From: Plotosus lineatus
Lineage: Eukaryota; Chordata; Actinopteri; Siluriformes; Plotosidae
Direction of reading: 5' to 3'
DNA: 64,000 nt
Assembly (NCBI GenBank): GCA_024760905.1
Contig: CM045735.1
Span: 24,630,749 to 24,694,748 of the forward strand
The position numbers were made by a program, and so were the translations under genes. Shown in pieces: positions 47,101 to 59,600 of the stretch (positions are counted from its first letter, which is position 1; each line of letters opens with the position of its first letter). The notes beneath the pieces were generated by a model. It made no database searches. It had not been told where the DNA came from and saw only the letters and a program-made list of their open reading frames with translations.

Positions 47101-50100
47101 AAGATCTGGGACAGTAGGTGAGACTGCGGGTGGACTAGCTGATGAGAAGGCGCTCCAGTCACCAAATTCTCCATTTCCAGTTAACACTGATCCTAAAAGC
47201 AGAGAATAGGTAGTTTAGCTCATTAAAAAGAATATTCTTAGTCAGTACTTGATGAAGTGAAGTGCTATTCTTTTTCTGTACATTACTTTCAAACCAATTG
47301 ACAGGGTCTAAAGTTTTTACTAATTTTAAAACTTGTTTTGTCAGTTTAATCCAAGTCAGTCAACATAGCTTAATCACCAATTCAGAGGGGCTCTCTCTCT
47401 CTCATTAATCTTGGCTGTACCGTCACCTTTGTTTCATTATTCCATCCGTCCAATACTTGCAGAAGGTACACATATGTGCACGTGTGCTGTTGATCTGAAA
47501 CCTGTTTGTGTGTGCATGTAAAATGGCTCTTGTTTGTACATGTCATCAACACTGTACTACATGTAAAAAGAGTGCAATGCATGTCCCTACATGCAACCAA
47601 AGAAGCTGACTTCTCCAACCCCAGATGTTAATGATCCAAGTGATACCACTGAATACTAAATAAAACCCTGTATGGGTGGGGACACAAAGACGGAAAACAT
47701 TGGTTTGCTCTTGAAACAAAATCAGCACAAGTGTGAGCCCAGGTGGATCTTGGTTTAAAAGCAGTAATAGTGAGAGGCCTCAAAAAAAAAAAAAAAAAAA
47801 AAAAGGAAAGTGAAGTCTGTGACAATGTCTGATACAGTATATATCATTGTCGATATTAAATTCTGAAAATTTCATAAAATAAACATTATAGCCTCAATGT
47901 GTTTTTTTCTTGTTAATTTTCTGACACAAATGAACAAAAATGTTCTCAGGTGGTACAGTTAATTTTTGGGGCTTGTCACTTCTGACCACCACTGCTACCT
48001 ACTCAAAATGAAAGTTAATGAATGTTTAATTAAATCTCACTGAAGCACACAGCCACATACATAATATGCACAAGCCTTCTCCTCTTTGAGACATGGTGTT
48101 TTCAGAAGAAATGATGCATGTAATGGACAGTGATGGCTACTTGCTACTCCATCTGCAGTCCTCCATCACGAATCAATATTTTCCTTACCGCTAGCTATGT
48201 CTGAGGGAAATTTTCTAAGCCTCCCAACACATTCAGAGTAATCAGTGCCCACACTCATGATTCTCTCTGCATGGAGTTAGAGCAACCCACGGCTCAAGAG
48301 CCACATGTGGCTCTTTAGCGCCACCCTGGTGGCTCCCTGGAGCTTTTTCAAAAATGTATGAAAATGGAAAAAGCTGGGGAGGGGTTTTTTAATATGGTTT
48401 CTGTAGGACAAGCCTGACAAACATTTGTAACATTTTCCAAGGTTTTAAAAATTTGTATAAAGAAATATTAGCCAGACATGTCAACATTTCTGTCAACGAA
48501 GATTTCCATCGTAGCCTGCGACACATTTCAATGCAACGCATTGCCAGGCAAGTTGCTGTTGTAAACAAACCGGGGGTGGGGGGTGGGGGGCATGAACCAT
48601 GGATCCCAAAGGAAAAACGAGAAAGATAGCTAATGAGAACAGAGGATTCAAGGAAGAATGGACCGAATCATTTGCTTTCGTTGCCACTGTGGGAGGATTG
48701 CCTGTATGTTTGCTTTGTAATGAGAAGCTGTCAAATAACAAAAAGAGTTATTTGGAAAGACATTTCCAAGGAAGGCATGCTAAAATTTGCAGCCGACCAC
48801 CCAGTTGGGATTGAGAGAAAAAGTGTGATTGCAGTATTAGGGAGAAATTAGAGGAGCGCAAAGATAGATTTAAGAAATGGACTGCATCTCCAAACTCCAC
48901 TACTGCTGCTAGTTTTTTTGCAACCCAAGAGATAATAAAGCGTGGAGATGGTGCACAGATGGTGGTCACATGAAGGATTCATTCATTCAAATATCAGAGA
49001 ACCTATTTTCAGACTTCAAAAACAAAACAGAGATCATACAGAAAATTAAAGACATGCCTCTCTCCGCAATGACAGTGAAGGAAAGGGCCATTAAAATGCA
49101 GGCTTCACCACCAATCAGAAAATGAACAACATTAATTCAGCTCCAGCAGACAGAAAGCCCCCGTTTTTCACAATGGTTCGGTTCAGGCCCTTACCGTGCA
49201 AGTTATTGACGCAGTTTTAAAACCCTATGTACGATATTACATGTGCTAAAATATGCTTCTTGAACACATTCTATAGACAGTCTTACTCATTAATACAGTA
49301 ATAATGTAGTAAAATGTAGTAATGATTCAGTAAAAACTTTTAAATTTTGCACTGTAATAATATTTATTAATGAATAAAGCGCATAGGCTCCTTACCAGAA
49401 GCTAGAAAAGATGCAGGGCGTTTGAGTGGCATCATAGGGCTTAAATAATAATTAAAAACACACTAAAAAAGTTTACTTCACAATTCAAGCAATCATGTTG
49501 ATAACTTGTGCGCAAAGGAGAAAAAAGAAGTGTGTACATCATTTGCAACCAATCAGCAGGAGGGAGAAACAATCTTTGTACTCAATGGCCTGTGATGAGT
49601 CATGAGATATGATTGACATTGAACAGACAGCGCTGTTGGGCAGATATGTAAACTCTGATGGGCCACCAATTTCTTTATTGAATTTCTCTAATTTCATCAA
49701 TGCAAGAAAACACAATACATTAATATAGTAATGGAAGTTAAACTCAAAGCACTAAATATGGTACAACAGTAGTCATGTGGTGTCATTCTCTCCAGGATGC
49801 GCTGCAGGGAAAATAAACATTTAGTTTATTCTTAGTCATTAACTTAGTCATTTTGATAGTAGACTAATATACACTTCCAGCCTTTGTTGCCTTCATACAA
49901 GGCTTATATGAGGGTTTTATTTTTTTGCAGCTCCAGACAGATTTGTTTTTGTTTTTTTTGGTAAAATATGGCTCTTTGAACATTTTGAGTTGTCGACCAC
50001 TGGTATAGAGAAACAGAACTTCAAGGTGTTTTATTTTAATTTATCTGACATGCTATATATTATATGCTAGCAAACCTATTGAGGTTTTGCAGTCGTCATG

Positions 50101-50681
50101 TGACCCCCAATACCTTCATGTGCCATCTTAGACGACAAGCTTGATCCAGAACACAGACACACACACATACGATTCACTAAGCATAACTTCAACAACAACC
50201 GATAATGACAGCGAAAGCAAAATATGCGAGAGTGTCGAAGGCAAAAGCAATGACACTATAATATTGTCAGACCTTGTCAATCATCTGACAGGTGACCAGA
50301 GGGCGAGGTATCAGAGTAAAATAAAGCAGCTGGAGATTGCTGATCCATATCTAATGCCACAGTCAATGTTTCGGAATGTGTTAGAATGCGACCATTCTTA
50401 CCTTCCTGCTTTTGCCTACTTGGATCTTTGTCCACATATCTTGTCCATGGCCCATCTCCATTTACTGGCAAAGAGTTAAAAGCTTACAAATCAATGGAAG
50501 CTTACAAGTATTTTGTTGCCGGATTTGTAAGCTGTATGCAACAATGGGAGCTAAGAACCGGGAAGAGAGACTACCACCTCATAACGGCTAAGGTGCGTGC
50601 TCTATCCCCAAATAGACCTACACAAACAAGTGCTTATGCAATAATAAATTACAATTATCACTGCTTATAATGGTTGTATAA

Positions 50682-50758
<77 letters not shown>

Positions 50759-50764
50759 CCTATA

Positions 50765-50810
<46 letters not shown>

Positions 50811-53650
50811 TTTTTTATAGCAATTTTATTTTTACCGGATGCTACCTCAATGACAATAGCCCCACCATATAATGATAATAGCCAATTATAAATAGCCAAC
50901 AGACAATAGCCCTATATAATAATGCATAGTTACCTGATACAAAATGTTCGCTGCATATTCTACTGTATTCTGTAGGATTCCAGTCTTTCCTATTTACCGC
51001 TGCAATCCACTTGGCTTTTCTCTCCGGGTCAGATGGAAAACGATAAAATGACAGTGCAGGTTTACTCCTCTGTTTATTTGCACAGCCAACAGCGCAACAC
51101 GATATAACCATACTCACTGGTTATTCTGTATCACTCCGGGGAAGTTAGTAACCGACAAACAACATCCAGTTGGGTAATGTTGAACCACTATTACTTATTT
51201 TAAAATGTTTAGTAATGTTGAATGAGGGAGCGCCGTCCGGATCATGCCGTCCAATATGGCAGATAAACAAAAGTCACATGACCCTGTGACGTCACGTGCA
51301 AAACCTCAATACAAGTCTGGTTACATTTTTTTAATAGACCCTGCTTTGAATACCATGCAAGGACATTAGATTTACATTACATTAGACCAGTGCTTCTCGA
51401 TTATTTTCTGCGGTGCCCCCTCTAGGAAGAAAAAAATATTTCAGCTCCCCCACCACGCGAGTGACTATAAATAGTATTATTTGTCTATAAAATTGTTATT
51501 AGTATACCACTGCATAACACTATCTTTAATAACATTAAAAACAAAAAAGAAATGAATATAGTTCAACTTACAATGAAGAAAAACTTCATTAACATTTTTA
51601 ATCTGTAACAGAAAAGATTGAAAGTGCACCAATGTGCCTGAAATTAAAAAAATACATCCATAATTAAACTGATTTAACTTATTTAAACTCATTCAACTTA
51701 CTTTTGTCTTAATATCTCCATCGCTCTCCACCTTTCTCTTCGTTCCTGTTAAAAATTTTTCCATGTTGTTTCTTGAGGGGTTGTTTACTGCACTTCATAT
51801 CATTTGCGCTGCACCATAGTATGACAATGAGAGCACCACTGCCAACTACTGGAGTGGAGGTGCAATTACACTCAATCCTCGTACACTATTCCAGAAAGGC
51901 ATGTACCCCGCATCATACCCTGGGCCCCACTATTTGAGAAGCTAATCTGGACTCTTAATAACAATCTGGTTGTTATTAGAATGGTAGAATGGTGCCATTA
52001 GTAGAATTGGCACCTCGCAGCTTAGTGGATCAATGCTCGAAAAGGCCTTTAGATCTTTACAGCAAAGCCATCAGTAATCACAAGTATACATTTTACCAAA
52101 GCATCCTTTCAACCCTCAAAGGTACCATGCAGTCCACCTAAGATGGTGAGCTTATCATTTGAGGAATTTATAAGGAAAAAGCAAGGAAGGAATACAAGAG
52201 TCAAAAACAGGCACTTTGTTGATGCTGAAAGTGTATGTATAGAAGCTGAACACATACCAGCTCCTGAAGGGAGACTAGCAGAAGCAGCTGGGGAGGAAAA
52301 ATCAGCAAAGTCAGCGATGAGGTCCATACGCTCACCTACAGAGGATCAGCATTAGACTGACAGTAATAAATATGAAATAAACTCAAAAGTTATTAATGAG
52401 GAATCAAACAGTAAATATTCAAAATATTAAAGCACCACCAAGTGTATAGAGAAATATACATCATAAGTCTTTTGACAGAAGCCAGTTAAAATGCTGGGCT
52501 GAAGAAATAATAAAGAATGACAGCAGCATCTGTGCAACTTTCCCACATTAAGTCCCAGACTTATTTAGTCACCACCTGTATCACGTTAAGTATACATTTG
52601 AGAATCATTCCCCAAAAGGTTTTTATTTGAATTCCCAGCCTTTTGAGAAAGATTTGATGCTAGCTGATTTCCACACTCACTGAAACCGAAATGACTTATT
52701 TTCCCCACAAGTTACATTGGGAGAATGCGTATTAGCACATTTCTGTTCAGTTTTTATTCACATGCTATATACACAGATCAGGTGGGGCCAGTGGTGTAGT
52801 GGTTAGAGTGCTGGGCCCATGATCAAGAGGTTGTGTGTTCAATTCCCAGTTAGACCCCCTACTGTGCTAAGACCCCTGGGCAAGGTCTTAACCACAAGTG
52901 TGCCTCTGTTCACTAAGAAGTATAAATGGATAACAGTAAAAAATATACTGGGAAGGTAACCCGAGATGAACTAGCGTCCCTTCCAGGAAGAGTTGAACTC
53001 CTGGTCGCTTCACACTACAGAAACCGGGAATAAGCACCGGCCTGATGAGCCACTAGGCTCGGGTGTAAAAAGCCCAACAAACTTTACCTTACCTTATATA
53101 CACAGATCAGCCATCACAAAATGTACTGTATACACACTGATGAGTGATAACTCTAAAACCTACTTGTGTCAACAAAACTGCTCAAACCCATCAAGGCATG
53201 GACTGCCCGGGACTTCTGAAGGTGTGCTGTTGGAATCAGGTATTAAGCAGTTCCTTTGATTCCTTGAAGGTGTGACCTCTGTGGTTTGAATTTGTTTGGT
53301 AAGCACAGATGGGGAATTTGGTGGCCAATTTTCCTCAAACCACTCCTGAACACATTTTTGCTGTATGGCAGAATGCATTATTATACTGAAATTGGCTTCT
53401 GCCATTAAAGAACACCACTGCCAGAAAGACAAGCACGAAGCTTGCATTAATCTTTAGATGAAAAGTACGTACATGAATTCAAACATCCACATAAATTCTA
53501 GTGCCCAAGGTTTTAGAACATTTCCTAGAACTCTCCTCGTGGCTTCCATCCTTCACACAGTCCATTCTGTTGTCATCTCTTCCCCACGAGACTAAAGCAT
53601 ATGCATAAAACTGTACATCTATATCTGTCTACACACAAACCTACACACAA

Positions 53651-53693
<43 letters not shown>

Positions 53694-56600
53694 TCCAACT
53701 TGTGCCTGTCTATCCACAACAGGTTTGATGGTATTGGTATGTATGCACACAAAAACTTTCATATTTTGGCATTGGCCACACATATTTTATATATGAGCTT
53801 ACATATTTTTCTCTACAGCGTGATGTGTGTAAATTGTACATTCCTGATGTATATACAGTATATAAATGTATATTATATATAACACTGGCTGATACTGGTC
53901 TTATGGATGAAGGTAATGGCGACATCAGGTGGCCGTAGGTGGAATTGTGTTACCTGTCTGACACCACACAAGGCGGATTTTTTCCTACTACTGTACCTAG
54001 TCTCTCCCCAGTGCAGCTAACTGGGTTATCAAAGGCAGGCCATGTCTCTCATTGTCTATGGTGAGAGGCATGTAAAAGAACCATTGCTGACTTTTGTAAA
54101 GAGTAGGCTGCAAAGCCATCAGCGTGTTTCTGTCCCTTGCTAAAGGGTTGTGAGAGGAATCCGACGTAAAAACCTATGCCAAATCAATTGTGCGAATCAG
54201 ATGATTCGCTGTGGTGACCGCTGAGAACGGAAAAAAGCCGAAAAGAAGAAGACTGTACCTAGTCTCTGATGCAGTGCTCCATTCAGTTTATCTCGTCATT
54301 TATTGCAATTAGGGCTGTTTTCTGATGTTCACCAAAGAAGTGGAAATTTCTTCTTTCTTCTTCTTCTTTTACTTTCGGCTGCTCCCTTCAGGGGTCGCCA
54401 CAGCAAATCATCCGCCTCCACCTCACCCTGTCCTCCGCATCTTCTTTTCTGACTCCAACAACCTTCATGTCTTCCTTCACCACATCCATAAATCTCTTCT
54501 TCGGTCTTCCTCGAGGCCTTCTGCCTGGTAGTTCCAACCTCAGCATCCTACTGCCAATATACTCACTATCCCTCCTCTGTACATGTCCAAACCATCTCAA
54601 TCTAGCCTCTCTGACTTTGTCTCCAAAACATTTTACGTGGGCTGTCCCTCTGATATACTCATTTCTGATCCTATCCATCCTCGTTACTCCCAGGGAGAAC
54701 CTCAACATTTTCATCTCCGCTACCTCCAGCTCTGCCTCCTGCCTTTTCCTCAGCGCCACTGTTTCTAAGCCATACAACATCGCTGGCCTCACCACCATCT
54801 TGTACACTTTTCCCTTCATTCTTGCTGACACTCTCCTATCGCACATCACACCGGATACTTTTCTCCAACCATTCCAGCCTGCCTGCACACGCTTCTTCAC
54901 CTCTTTTCCACACTCTCCATTTCTCTGGATTGTTGAGCCTAAGTACTTAAAATCCTCCACCTTCGTTATCTCTGCTCCCTGTAACATCACCGTTCCTCCT
55001 GGGTCCTTCTCATTCACACACATGTATTCTGATTTTCTGAGGCTAACCTTCATTCCTCTCCTTTCCAGGGCATACCTCCACCTCTCGAGATTATCCTGCA
55101 CTTGTTCTCTGCTCTCACTACAGATCACGATGTCATCTGCAAACATCATAGTCCATGGAGATTCTTGTCTCACCTCGTCTGTCAGCCTGTCCATCACCAT
55201 AGCAAACAAGAAGGGGCTCAGAGCTGACCCTTGATGCAGTCCTACCTCCACCTTGAATTCGTCGGTCACACCGACAGCACACCTCACCACTGTCTTACAT
55301 CTCTCATACATGTCCTGCACCACTCTAACATACTTCTCTGCCACTCCAGACTTCCTCATGCAATACCACAGTTCTTCTCTTGGCACCCTGTCATATGCTT
55401 TTTCCAGATCCACAAAGGCACAATGTAGCTCCCTCTGACCTTCTCTGTACTTCTCTATTAACATCCTCAAGGCAAACATTGCATCTGTGGTGCTCTTTCT
55501 TGGCATAAAACCAAACTGTTGTTCACAAATGCTGACCTCTGCCCTTAGTCTAGCTTCCACTATTCTTTCCCATAACTTCATCGTATGGCTCATCAACTTT
55601 ATCCCTCTGTAGTTGCTGCAACTCTGCACGTCTCCTTTGTTCTTAAAAATGGGCACCAGCACACTTCTCCTCCACTCCTCCGGCATCTGCTCACTCTCTA
55701 GTACCGTGTTGAATGTTCTTGTCAGAAAATCTACTGCTACCTCTCCTAGACACTTCCATACCTCCACAGGTATATCATCAGGACCAACTGCCTTTCCATT
55801 CTTCATCCTCTTCAATGCCCTTCTCACTTCACCCTTACTGATCTTTGCTACATCCTGCCCCTCAATGGTTACCTCTTCTACTCTTCTTTCTCTCTCATTT
55901 TCCTCATTCATCAGCTCTTCAAAGTACTCTTTCCATCTTCCCAGCACACTTCTGTCATCAGTCAATAGAGTTCCCTCTCTGTCCTTTATCAATCTAACTT
56001 GCTGCACGTCCTTTCCATCTCTATTTCTCTGCTGTGCCAACCTGTATAGATCATTTTCTCCCTCTTTACTATCCAACCTATCATACAAGTCATCATATGC
56101 CCTCTGTTTGGCCTTAGCCACTGCTACTTTCGCCTTACGCTGTGTCTCCCTGTACTCCTGTTTACTCTCTTCGGTCCTCTCAATGTCCCACTTCTTCTTG
56201 GCTAACCTCTTCCTTTGTACACACTCCTGCACTTCCTCATTCCACCACCAAGTCTCCTTATCTACTTTCCTTCCAGAGGACACACCAAGTACTCTCCTAC
56301 CTGTGTCCCTGATCACATTTGCTGTGGTTGTCCAGTCATTTGGAAGCACTTCCTGGCCACCCAAAGCCTGTTTCAACTCCTCCTTGAAGACACGACACTC
56401 TTCCTTTTTCAGCTTCCACCACCTTGTCTTCTGCTCTGCCTTTGCCTTTTTCACCTTTCTCACCATCAGAGTCATCCTGCACACTACCATCCTATGCTGT
56501 TTGGCAACACTCTCACCCACGATGACTTTGCAGTCACTGACTTCCTTCAAATTACATCGCCTACACAAGATGTAGTCTACCTGTGTGCTCCTACCTCCGC

Positions 56601-59600
56601 TTTTATAAGTCACCCTATGCTCCTGTTTCTTCTCGAAGAAAGTATTCACCACAGCCATTTCCATCCTTTTTGCAAAATCTATCAACATCTGTCCTTCTGC
56701 GTTCCTGTCCTGGATATCAAACCTGCCCATCACTTCCTCGTAACCTCTGTTTCCTGCACCAACATGTCCATTGAAGTCTGCACCAATGACCACTCTTTCA
56801 CCTCTGGTGGTACTCTGCATCACTTCATCTAAATCACTCCAGAATCTCTCCTTCTCTTCTAGCTCACATCCTGCCTGTGGGGCATAAGCACTAACAACAT
56901 TGAGCATTACACCTTCAATTTCTAACTTGAGACTCATCACTCTGTCTGACACTCTTTTCACTTTTAGAACATTCCTGACAAACTCCTCCTTCAAGATGAC
57001 TCCGACTCCATTTCTCTTCCCATCCACACCGTGATAAAATAGCTTAAACCCTGCTCCTAAGCTTTTAGCTTTGCTACCTTTCCACCTGGTCTCCTGAACA
57101 CACAGTATGTCCACCTTCCTCCTCTGCATCATGTCAACCAGCTCTCTACCTTTTCTGTGCATAGTTCCAACATTCAAAGTCCCCACTCTCAGTCCTAGAC
57201 TCATGCCTTTCCTCTTCTCTCTCTGCCTACGGACACGCCTCCCACCTCTCCTTCTTCGACGTCTTCGACCAACAGTAGTCCAATTTCCATCAGCACCCTG
57301 TTGATTGACAGCACTGATGGCGGTCGTTGTTAACCCGGGCCTCGACCGATCCGGTATGGAGGTAATACTTTTGATTTGCATTTTAAGTAATTGGCATTGG
57401 TTTTACGTCGGATGCCCTTCCTGACACAACCCTCTGCATTTCTCCGGGCTTGGGACCGGCATGAGGGGGAGAAACACTGGTTAGTGCCCCCCCACCTCAT
57501 GGCTGCATACAAAGAAGTGGAAATTTGTGAAGTTAATTTCCAAAGTAATGGCAAAAGGTCCTTTGCTACTTCGTGAAAAGAAAATAATCAGTATATAAAT
57601 TACAGGCCACTGTTTCCTCTGTAGGATTAAAGTCTTTGCAACTGTTCATTATAGCCTAACAATCATACAAAACAAAACAAAACAAAAAAACCTCTAGAAT
57701 GGACCTGACACGAGAAAAGGACAGTGTTTAAAAAATCGAAGAGCTTACTTTTAATTATAACACTTTCTGTTTTATTAATATTTTCATTTGCAAAATCACT
57801 TGATGGTTGTGAAGGAAAAGTGAGATTGACAACTGTCATCTGTAGGTAGAGAGCTGTGGTTAGTACATGTTTGTGGACTATATTTGTTTGTGTTTGAAGA
57901 TGGATAGTAGCTGGTGTTCAGAGAGAGAAAGCAGGGAGCAGTCCTGAGTCTTTATGTCTGTGGTTTTGTGAATTTAAAATCAAGTACTGAGATTTAATGG
58001 AATCTGAAAAATCACACAGCTAATTTTGAAGTGAATAAACAGAGTGAACTGTCCATCGATATCTTAAATCCAAGGCTCTTACAGTGATCAACACTGAAAA
58101 GAGTGTTGAAACCAGGTACTCCATGATTAAAACGACAAAAAGGTTTCAAATCTTAGGCAGCATCATGATATACAGTTAAAGGCACTGTTCGTAATGTCTA
58201 AACGTCATCGTGCTTGCAGGGTTCATTGTGAAACAACCCAGTGCTAGGAACTCAAAGCCTTTAAAATTTTCAAAATACAGTGGTACCTTGACTTACTTGA
58301 GTGTCTTTCATAACGACTTTTCCATAATCCGATCTTCGATCCCACCAAAAATCTGCCCCATCCAACGAGCAAAATTTTAATTTACAACCTCTGCTGGGGG
58401 AAATGGCTTTTCCGGGCCGATTAGCCTTGTATTCTTCCGCGTGTATTCCTCTGCGCTCTGAGAACGCCTTGTGCACTGCTTATCAATTATTCTCTGTGAT
58501 GCCCCCTATAGGACGAACCACCCCCCCCCCCCCCGCATGCGACTATAAATACTGTTTATTACACTTCATATCTTTGCTTGGTGCTTTTTTCCTACATCAT
58601 AGGGAACACAGTGAGAGCGCTACTGCCACCTACTGAAGAGGATGTGCAATTACACTTAAATCTAGTACAGTATGGCAAAAAAAGCATGTTCCCCAGGGTC
58701 ATATGCACCCGCCCCCTGGCATACCACACGTCCCACTATTTGAGAAGCACTGGGCTTGTGGGAGCTCACCATGAGCCTTTCCTCGCTGGCATTCTTAGCG
58801 TGCATGTACAAAATTCTCCTTCTCTGATACACACCACCTCATGCCTGCCCACGAGACATCTCCACACCCACGCGACGTCTTTGCCGCAGTCAATGATCAG
58901 ACGGCTTAGTTGATTTATTGTTTATTCTTGTTTTATTTATTATTAATTATTATTAATGTTAATGTACATGTATTATTATTATGAAATATTTGTTTTTACA
59001 TGTTTATCTTTAATATATTAGGTCAAATATACGTGTTTGTGTCAGGTTATATGAGCTTGAGAGGGGGTTGGAACGGATTAATTGGTTTTCTATTACTTCC
59101 TATAGGAATTTCTGTTTTATCCAACAAAGATTTTGACTTATGAGCTTGCCCTTGGAATGGATAAATTTTGTAAGTCAAGGTACCACTGTATGGTGAAGAA
59201 ATTTTGCTTCCATGGTAGGTTATTTAGAATTCTTAATTTATCCTAATCTTAATAAAAGATTCTTAATATCTGTGTTAGACGTGGACCTTGCTGGGGGATT
59301 CATTCTCTGAACCATTTAATTGGAACAATTCTTGTTCAAAGAGTTCCAGCTAGAAAAAAAAAAAGGTTATTAAGAATCCTGCTTTATGTTAGAATGCCTA
59401 ACTGGGCAACCTAACAACTTCTTAGAATAGATTGGCTACAATCAATGCTAGGTGAATGGAGAGCTGCTTAAGGATATATGTCTTTGAGTACAGATTACTG
59501 CAGAATATTCGATATTTTACATAAGTTACATTTAGGAAGGAAAAATTTATATATTTCCATACATTGCTGAAAGTAAGAAAGAAGAACAATTTTTTTGCAT

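Larger units (their letters stand above)
48283..50002 (+). mobile_element. hAT (Charlie-like) element with a decayed transposase
   Basis: The left end (CAACCCACGGCTCAAGAGCC) and right end (GGCTCTTTGAACATTTTGAG then TTGTCGACCACTG) are inverted. Flanks AGTTAGAG and GTATAGAG are similar 8-mers. A degenerate family B element (about 49,190-49,650) is nested inside it. Confidence 0.7.
50080..51308. mobile_element. ISL2EU-like DNA transposon (THAP + YqaJ/SWIM type), non-autonomous
   Basis: The 1.23-kb element has perfect 12-bp inverted ends TGAGGTTTTGCA and TGCAAAACCTCA and is flanked by AT on both sides (50,078-50,079 and 51,309-51,310). Similarity at the ends extends further (GTCATGTGAC on both sides). 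Two divergent coding pieces point inward from each end: an LKAYKS-type protein on plus and a THAP finger on minus. From memory, ISL2EU elements encode a THAP-type transposase and a YqaJ nuclease and make AT duplications. The catalytic parts are missing. Confidence 0.7.

Noticed and set aside
50684..50808. Regularly spaced repeats that could suggest an array
   Set aside because: These are simple CA/TA/GT microsatellites without spacers; no CRISPR-like structure exists in this vertebrate sequence.
50842..51117. A host THAP-domain gene
   Set aside because: It lies inside an element with perfect 12-bp inverted ends and AT flanks and has no following exons.
54467..56832. Plus-strand open frames of 255, 320 and 205 codons
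   Set aside because: They are antisense shadows of the intact LINE frame on the minus strand; their Ser/Leu/Pro-rich translation has no family resemblance.
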